A stretch of DNA of 64,000 nucleotides, taken from contig NHBK01000024.1 of the NCBI GenBank assembly GCA_002173095.1, forward strand, positions 1 to 64,000, written 5' to 3'. The stretch comes from Hyphomonadaceae bacterium TMED5 (lineage in GTDB: Bacteria; Pseudomonadota; Alphaproteobacteria; Caulobacterales; Hyphomonadaceae). This document shows positions 59,396-64,000 of the stretch, in pieces. The translations under genes and the position numbers were made by a program. The notes beneath the pieces were generated by a model that was not told where the DNA came from, did not search any database, and saw nothing but the letters and a program-made list of their open reading frames with translations. Every line of letters begins with the position of its first letter. The stretch's first letter is position 1.

Positions 59396-59484
59396 GCGTG
59401 TTCTTCGCCCTTACTGTCCCAGACAGGCCAATCTGGCAGAGGGCGGCGGGCGCTTCAATCCTCTTACGTCACACATGCCGACAC

Positions 59485-59521
59485 AAAAAAGAGAGGGCAA
59501 GCTCTAAAGCTAACCCTCTCT
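59485..59521 (-). terminator. Rho-independent terminator after the RcnB-like gene
   Basis: Read on the minus strand, the stem GAGAGGG/CCCTCTC is followed by TTTTTT (59490-59485). It lies 24 bases downstream of the RcnB-like stop codon. Confidence 0.85.
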
Positions 59522-59544
59522 TCCTGGTCAGAGTTCAGGACACT

Positions 59545-59922
59545 CTAGTTGATGAATTCCTGAATGATCTGTGTCGCCGCCATAACGAGGACGATGTCAT
59601 CATTCATCTGGGCATAATAATACCCGTTTGGCGGAGCGTTCAGGTTGTAGCGTGAATAATCAGAGATCACGCGATAGTCTGAATAGGTGCGGTCACCATA
59701 GCGAATGGCGTCGCGGCGGCCTTCCTGATAGCCATCACGGTAAGCGCGGGCTTCGTCGCGGTCGTCCCGACGGTCACCCCAGTCGCGGCGGTCATTATCG
59801 CAACGGCCCTGCATTTCATGGCCCGGAGGGCAGTGTGGCGGGTCAGCAAAAGCAGGCGCGCCGCCTGCAGCGATAGACAGCGCCATAGCAGACGCAGCGG
59901 TCAGTTTAGCAATAGATGTCAT
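59545..59922 (-). CDS. RcnB-family periplasmic protein
   Basis: From ATG 59922, 6 bases after GGAGG, this is 125 residues; the ATG at 59934 also lies near this site. A signal peptide (LTAASAMALSIAAGGAPAFA) is followed by a basic/acidic Arg/Asp-rich stretch (RRDWGDRRDDRDEARAYRDG) and a C-terminal RcnB motif (YSDYRVISDYSRYNLNAPPN ... YYAQMNDDIVLV). RcnB in E. coli affects Ni/Co homeostasis, but this wider family has no settled role. Confidence 0.82.
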   Translation of the reverse strand: MTSIAKLTAASAMALSIAAGGAPAFADPPHCPPGHEMQGRCDNDRRDWGDRRDDRDEARAYRDGYQEGRRDAIRYGDRTYSDYRVISDYSRYNLNAPPNGYYYAQMNDDIVLVMAATQIIQEFIN

Positions 59923-59951
59923 TTCATCCTCCATAACGGTATGGAGGTAAA

Positions 59952-59973
59952 ACGGGCTAAGCATGCAGCCCGT
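59952..59973 (-). terminator. Hairpin after the aldehyde dehydrogenase gene
   Basis: The stem ACGGGCT/AGCCCGT is followed on the minus strand by TTTACC. The short T-run makes termination uncertain. It lies 31 bases after the aldehyde dehydrogenase stop codon and just before the RcnB-like gene. Confidence 0.45.
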
Positions 59974-60003
59974 TCCATTTTTCCTGCGCGTCTTGCAGTC
60001 CGG

Positions 60004-61464
60004 TTAGCTAAGTCCGCCAAAAGTCAGCGATTTCACTTCCAGATAATCATCAAGACCGTGATGAGAGCCCTCGCGGCCCTGACCGGATTCCTTCACGCCG
60101 CCAAAAGGTGCCATCTCGTTCGAAATAATGCCTTCATTGATGCCGACCATGCCGTATTCCAGAGCTTCGGCGGTCTTCCAGCACCGCGCGACATTGTTGG
60201 AATAGAAGTAAGATGCGAGGCCGAACTCAGTATCGTTTGCCATGGCGATGGCTTCTTCATCTGTGCTGAAGCTGAAGACCGGCGCGACCGGGCCGAAAAT
60301 CTCTTCAGAGAAAACACGCATCTCTTTGGTGGCGTCAGTCAGAACCAGAGGACGTGAATAGCATTCGCCATTCGGTGTGGATGGGCCTTCATGGACTTTC
60401 GCGCCTTTGGAGACCGCATCTTCAACAAACTCTTCCACCGTTTTGCGCGCTTTCACAGAGACAAGCGGGCCAAGGTCTACGCCCTCATCAAGACCGTTTC
60501 CGACGGTGAGCTTGTTCGTTGCGGCAAGAAGCTTTTCAACGAAGGCGTCTTTGACGTTTTCATGCACCAGAATGCGGTTGGTGCAGACACAGGTCTGACC
60601 GGCATTTCGGAATTTCGAGGCCATCACGCCTTTGATCGCAAGGTCGAGGTCTGCATCCTCAAAGATGATGAAAGGCGCGTTGCCGCCCAGCTCCATAGAG
60701 AGCCGCTTCAGCGTGCCGGAGCATTGCTCTGTCAGCATTTTGCCAACGCCCGTCGAACCGGTGAAGGAGAGCTTTTTCACGATCGGGCTGGAGGTCAGCT
60801 CGCCGCCAATGGCGCGGGTATTCCCGCAGACAATGTTCACAACGCCGGTAGGAATGCCCACGCGGTCACAAAGCTCTGCAATAGCGAGCGCAGAAAGCGG
60901 TGTCTCTGAAGCTGGTTTGCAGACAACCGTACAGCCCGCAGCGAGGGCTGGCGCGATCTTGCGGGTCAGCATGGCGTTCGGGAAATTCCACGGCGTAATG
61001 AGCGCTGCAACGCCGACGGGCTGGCGAATAACCACTACGCGTTTATCGCCGGTTGGCGGGGCCAGAACTTCGCCATGGATGCGTTTTGCTTCCTCAGCAA
61101 ACCATTCGATATAGTTGGCGCCGTAGGCGATCTCGCCCGCAGCCTCAGTCAGTGGCTTGCCCTGTTCGAGGGTCAGAATGCGCGCCAGATCCTGTTGGTT
61201 GGCCATCATGATATTGAAAAGATCGCGCAGTAATTTTGCGCGTTCTTTTGGTGTTTTGGCCGCCCAAGCGGGCTGAGCTGCATTGGCTGCATCAATCGCC
61301 GTTTTTGTTTCGGCTTCGCCGCAATATGCGACTTCGGCGAGCACTTCGCCATTGGCCGGATTGTCCACGGTGAAGGTCTCGCCGCTGGCGGCATCTACCC
61401 ATTTGCCGTCGATATAAGCCTGGCCGCGCAGAAGCGCCGGGTCGGAAAGGTTCAGATCCGTCAT
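60004..61464 (-). CDS. gabD: NAD(P)+-dependent succinate-semialdehyde dehydrogenase family protein
   Basis: From ATG 61464 this is 486 residues of the aldehyde dehydrogenase superfamily. It has ITPWNFPNAMLTRKIAPALA, FTGSTGVGKML, the general base in SMELGGNAPFI, catalytic Cys in NAGQTCVCTNRILVH and EIFGPVAPVF. The N-terminal LSDPALLRGQAYIDGKWVDA is typical of GabD. It is adjacent to an Fe-alcohol dehydrogenase gene (start region separated by 35 bases), so the pair could oxidise 4-hydroxybutyrate via succinate semialdehyde, or another hydroxyacid/alcohol. Confidence 0.88.
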   Translation of the reverse strand: MTDLNLSDPALLRGQAYIDGKWVDAASGETFTVDNPANGEVLAEVAYCGEAETKTAIDAANAAQPAWAAKTPKERAKLLRDLFNIMMANQQDLARILTLEQGKPLTEAAGEIAYGANYIEWFAEEAKRIHGEVLAPPTGDKRVVVIRQPVGVAALITPWNFPNAMLTRKIAPALAAGCTVVCKPASETPLSALAIAELCDRVGIPTGVVNIVCGNTRAIGGELTSSPIVKKLSFTGSTGVGKMLTEQCSGTLKRLSMELGGNAPFIIFEDADLDLAIKGVMASKFRNAGQTCVCTNRILVHENVKDAFVEKLLAATNKLTVGNGLDEGVDLGPLVSVKARKTVEEFVEDAVSKGAKVHEGPSTPNGECYSRPLVLTDATKEMRVFSEEIFGPVAPVFSFSTDEEAIAMANDTEFGLASYFYSNNVARCWKTAEALEYGMVGINEGIISNEMAPFGGVKESGQGREGSHHGLDDYLEVKSLTFGGLS

Positions 61465-61498
61465 CTGACTGTGTCTCCCTGAATTGGTCGTGCTGGCT

Positions 61499-62653
61499 CT
61501 AATAGGCCGCTTCGTAGATTGCGAACGCATCATCCTGAGTGACAGGACGTGGATTGTTTTTCAGAAGGCGGGTCTGGCCCATGCTTTCTTCAGCAAGCAG
61601 GGTGAGATCATTGGCCAGAACGCCGGCATCGCGCATGCGCGGTGGCAGGCCAGCATCAAGGCTCAACTGTTCCAGCTGGTCACAGAACCAGTAAGACACG
61701 TCTTCATCGGAGCCGCCCGGCACATTGTCGAAACAGATAGGGGCGAGTTCTGCATACATGCCAGCCGCTGCTGGCGTGTTGAAGCGCAGAACATGCGGCA
61801 GGAGCAGCGCGTTCGAGGTGCCATGCGCAATGTGATAGCGCGCGCCCAGCGGGTAGGCCAGGGCATGCACCGCGGCCACTGGCGCATTGGCAAAGGCTTG
61901 TCCGGCAAGGCAGGCGCCGAACAGCATGTGCTGGCGGGCCTCAAGATTGGAACCATCGGCGATGACGGGTTTGAGGTTCTTCGACAGAAGCTGCAGCGCC
62001 TTCTGTGCCAGCATGTCTGAATACGGGTTCTTCTGGATCAGGCTGGTATAGGCTTCGATGGCATGGACCATCGCGTCGACACCAGTGGCAGCGGTGACCA
62101 GCGCAGGCAGGCCGAGCGTGAGTTCTGCGTCCAGAAGTGCAACATCCGGAAAGAGCTGCGGCGCAACCACGCCGGACTTGGTATTTGGCCCGGTGGTGAC
62201 AATCGCCACAGCAGTAACTTCTGAGCCCGTGCCAGCTGTTGTCGGGATGAGGATAAGCGGCAGGCGATCACCCTTTGCCATGCCCACACCGTAAATGTCT
62301 TCCAACTTCTCACCAGATTTGGCGATCAGCGCGACGAGCTTTGCCGCATCCATGGAGGAGCCGCCGCCAAACCCGACAATGCCATCTGCACCATGAGCTT
62401 TGGCCGCCTCGAGGGCCGCCATAATGGTTTCGACCGGTGGGTCAGCGACGATCTCGGTATAGAGCGCGTAATCCGTGCCTGAGGCGTCGAGTGATGACGT
62501 GAGTTTGTCCAGCAGTCCCGCATTCACAATGCCCGGGTCTGTCACCACCAGTGGGCGGGAAAAGCCCATCCGGTTACAGATGTCTCCAAGGCGCTTCACT
62601 GCGCCCGGCTCATTGATAATGGACCGTGTGGTGGTGAACTCAAAAGATGTCAT
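61499..62653 (-). CDS. Iron-containing alcohol dehydrogenase
   Basis: From ATG 62653 this is 384 residues of the Fe-ADH (type III) family. NAD-binding is at GFGGGSSMDAAKLVALI, then PTTAGTGSEVTAVAIVT. Metal ligands are Asp/His residues in GVDAMVHAIEAYTS and in HALAYPLGARYHIAHGTSNA. The enzyme reduces or oxidises an alcohol/aldehyde pair. Being followed by the GabD-like dehydrogenase suggests 4-hydroxybutyrate dehydrogenase, but the substrate cannot be fixed from sequence. Confidence 0.92.
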   Translation of the reverse strand: MTSFEFTTTRSIINEPGAVKRLGDICNRMGFSRPLVVTDPGIVNAGLLDKLTSSLDASGTDYALYTEIVADPPVETIMAALEAAKAHGADGIVGFGGGSSMDAAKLVALIAKSGEKLEDIYGVGMAKGDRLPLILIPTTAGTGSEVTAVAIVTTGPNTKSGVVAPQLFPDVALLDAELTLGLPALVTAATGVDAMVHAIEAYTSLIQKNPYSDMLAQKALQLLSKNLKPVIADGSNLEARQHMLFGACLAGQAFANAPVAAVHALAYPLGARYHIAHGTSNALLLPHVLRFNTPAAAGMYAELAPICFDNVPGGSDEDVSYWFCDQLEQLSLDAGLPPRMRDAGVLANDLTLLAEESMGQTRLLKNNPRPVTQDDAFAIYEAAY

Positions 62654-62908
62654 TCGGGCGTTTCCATGCTTTGCCTGCACTGGCGGGCGAACCTATTGCC
62701 GACTGAGCCGGTCTTATATTTGAGTGTACTGGACTACATTTTAAAATGAAAAGCCAGCCTCCGTGCAGGAGAATTTTGAACCTGATTTCTGCCCTCTTTC
62801 CTATCGCGGCAAAGCCGAGAGTTCAAACCCTTACCGTAGGGGCAGGATTGGAAATTGATGTGCGAAATGCTCTACCGGTTTGGACAGAACAGATAACGGG
62901 GAAGAAAC

Positions 62909-63583
62909 ATGGAATATGATGACGTCATTCAGGGGCGACGCAGCATTCGCGGCTTTCTGGACAAGCCTGTACCGAAAGATGTGATCAAAGAGGTGCTGGA
63001 GCTCGCCATTCGCGCGCCATCTTCCATGAATACCCAGCCATGGCATTTCTATGTGATTGGCGGCGAGGTTCTGAACCGTATCCGTAAGGGGAATGTTGAG
63101 CGCAATATGGCGGGCGTGCCGGACAGCCGCGAGTTTCGCGGTGGTGACAAATATGCCGGTGCCCATCGTGATCGTCAGATCGAAATCGCCGTTCAGCTCT
63201 TCGAGGCTATGGGTATTGAGCGCCATGACAAAGACAAGCGCATGGACTGGGTGCTGCGCGGGTTTCGCCAGTTTGATGCGCCTGTCTCTGTCATCATTAC
63301 GTTCGACAAAGAGGTCGAAGGCAATGACATCACCACATTCGATTGCGGCGCGGTTTCCAATGGCATTGTGAACGCAGCCTGGTCGCGCGGCCTTGGCTGC
63401 GTCATCAACTCGCAAGGCATTATGCAAAGCCCGGTCGTGCGCGAAGAGGCTGGCATTCCGGATGATCAGGTAATCATGATGGCGATCGCTATGGGATGGC
63501 CGGATGAAACCTTCCCGGCCAATGCGGTTGTTTCACGCCGTAAATCGGTTGATGAGGCCGCTGTGTTTGTTGGGTTTGATTAA
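62909..63583 (+). CDS. Nitroreductase family flavoprotein
   Basis: This is a 224-residue FMN-dependent oxidoreductase with the N-terminal VIQGRRSIRGFLDKPVP, SMNTQPWHFYVIGG, FDCGAVSNGIVNAAWSRGLG and the C-terminal AIAMGWPDETFPANAVVSRR. GGGGAAG precedes the ATG. It reduces nitro compounds or quinones using NAD(P)H; the natural substrate is unknown. It is divergent from the Fe-ADH gene, with 255 bases between them. Confidence 0.92.
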   Translation: MEYDDVIQGRRSIRGFLDKPVPKDVIKEVLELAIRAPSSMNTQPWHFYVIGGEVLNRIRKGNVERNMAGVPDSREFRGGDKYAGAHRDRQIEIAVQLFEAMGIERHDKDKRMDWVLRGFRQFDAPVSVIITFDKEVEGNDITTFDCGAVSNGIVNAAWSRGLGCVINSQGIMQSPVVREEAGIPDDQVIMMAIAMGWPDETFPANAVVSRRKSVDEAAVFVGFD

Positions 63584-63738
63584 CCCTAAGACTTCACTCA
63601 GATGAGCGCCTGATTTTACCGGGCATGGGAAATTTTCAGTTCAGGCGCTCACGATATTCTGGTCACAAAATAAGCCGTCTCACAGCTGCCAGAATGGGCA
63701 GTACGGCACATAAAGACCAGAAAGGTGAAGCTGACGCC

Positions 63739-64000
63739 ATGCCCTTCAGCGTGAACACAAACTCTTCAGCCCTGTCGACGGCTCAGAGCCTGAAGCGCTC
63801 AGACCGCGACCTGCAAGCCATAGAAAGCCGCATTAATACGGGCCGCAAAATCAATGGCGCGAAAGATGATGGTGCGATTTTCGCACTGGCGCAGAGCCTC
63901 AGAGCGGATCTTTCAGGCTTTGGTGTAGTGCAGGAATCCATGGACCTCGCGATTGCCGTAGGCGAAGTCTCACTGGCGGCGGTTGAGTCCATTTCCGATC
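63739..64000 (+). CDS. Flagellin, 3'-partial
   Basis: ATG 63739 (AGGTGAAG upstream) begins a protein that runs off the window. Its 87 visible residues read MPFSVNTNSSALSTAQSLKR, then LQAIESRINTGRKINGAKDD, GAIFALAQSLRADLSGFGVV and SLAAVESISD. These are the conserved D0/D1 flagellin N-terminus: SVNTN start, RISTGL-like motif and NGAKDDGA. It is closest in style to the flagellins of Caulobacter-type alphaproteobacteria. Confidence 0.88.
   Translation, partial: MPFSVNTNSSALSTAQSLKRSDRDLQAIESRINTGRKINGAKDDGAIFALAQSLRADLSGFGVVQESMDLAIAVGEVSLAAVESISD

Noticed and set aside
62690-62760. Operator-like AGTGTACTGGACTACA between the Fe-ADH and nitroreductase genes
   Set aside because: It resembles a GntR-type half-site pattern, but the symmetry is poor and there is no regulator gene nearby.
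63584-63738. A sigma-54 promoter before the flagellin gene
   Set aside because: I looked for the GG-N10-GC -24/-12 pattern and found no convincing match in the 155 bases before the start codon.

Overview
This window looks like chromosomal DNA of an alphaproteobacterium, most likely a marine, prosthecate/Hyphomonadaceae-Maricaulales-type organism. That placement is an inference. It rests on the split ATP synthase locus (atpHAGD apart from atpC), the gene order obgE-proB-nadD-rsfS-rlmH-envC-ctpA-yibQ-rppH, an alphaproteobacterial-type flagellin, and a large exopolysaccharide/adhesin locus. I see no tRNA, rRNA, CRISPR array, IS element or transposase.

Layout: 1-2.1 kb is the end of a large Ig-repeat autotransporter, apparently broken by a single-base frameshift just before its beta-barrel. 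Two orphan genes follow (2.3-4.1 kb). The interval 4.3-8.5 kb is a tightly coupled methionine-salvage operon (aminotransferase-mtnB-mtnD-mtnC-mtnA). The interval 8.7-13.8 kb is atpH-atpA-(48-aa membrane protein)-atpG-atpD, in which the atpD reading frame carries a 136-residue zinc-ribbon-like N-terminal extension. A 3.2 kb segment with a BRCT protein, a phage-type GH19 endolysin with a C-terminal membrane anchor, and a small membrane protein separates atpD from atpC (17.0 kb).

The interval 17.5-29.7 kb is a conserved housekeeping block, mostly on the minus strand: rppH, divergent polysaccharide deacetylase, ctpA, an EnvC-like factor, rlmH, rsfS, nadD, proB, obgE, rpmA and rplU. It is interrupted by two sulfotransferase-like genes and a CPCC cysteine-rich gene. 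proA is absent from its common place between proB and nadD.

The interval 29.9-49.5 kb is an exopolysaccharide locus. It encodes an initiating sugar transferase, two O-antigen ligase/polymerase-type proteins, an OPX export lipoprotein, an outer-membrane barrel, a Wzc-type BY-kinase, three glycosyltransferases, an acyltransferase, galE, a UDP-glucuronate epimerase, a UDP-glucose dehydrogenase, a transglutaminase-like cysteine protease and a phosphatase. No Wzx flippase is seen.

The interval 50.3-55.2 kb holds a membrane-anchored winged-helix regulator, a TonB-dependent receptor and a PepSY membrane protein; each carries a vicinal Cys-Cys pair. The rest holds tdk, a DUF1573 protein, an S9 peptidase, an EamA exporter, an RcnB-like protein, an aldehyde dehydrogenase/Fe-alcohol dehydrogenase pair (possibly 4-hydroxybutyrate or related catabolism), a nitroreductase and the start of a flagellin gene that runs off the right edge.
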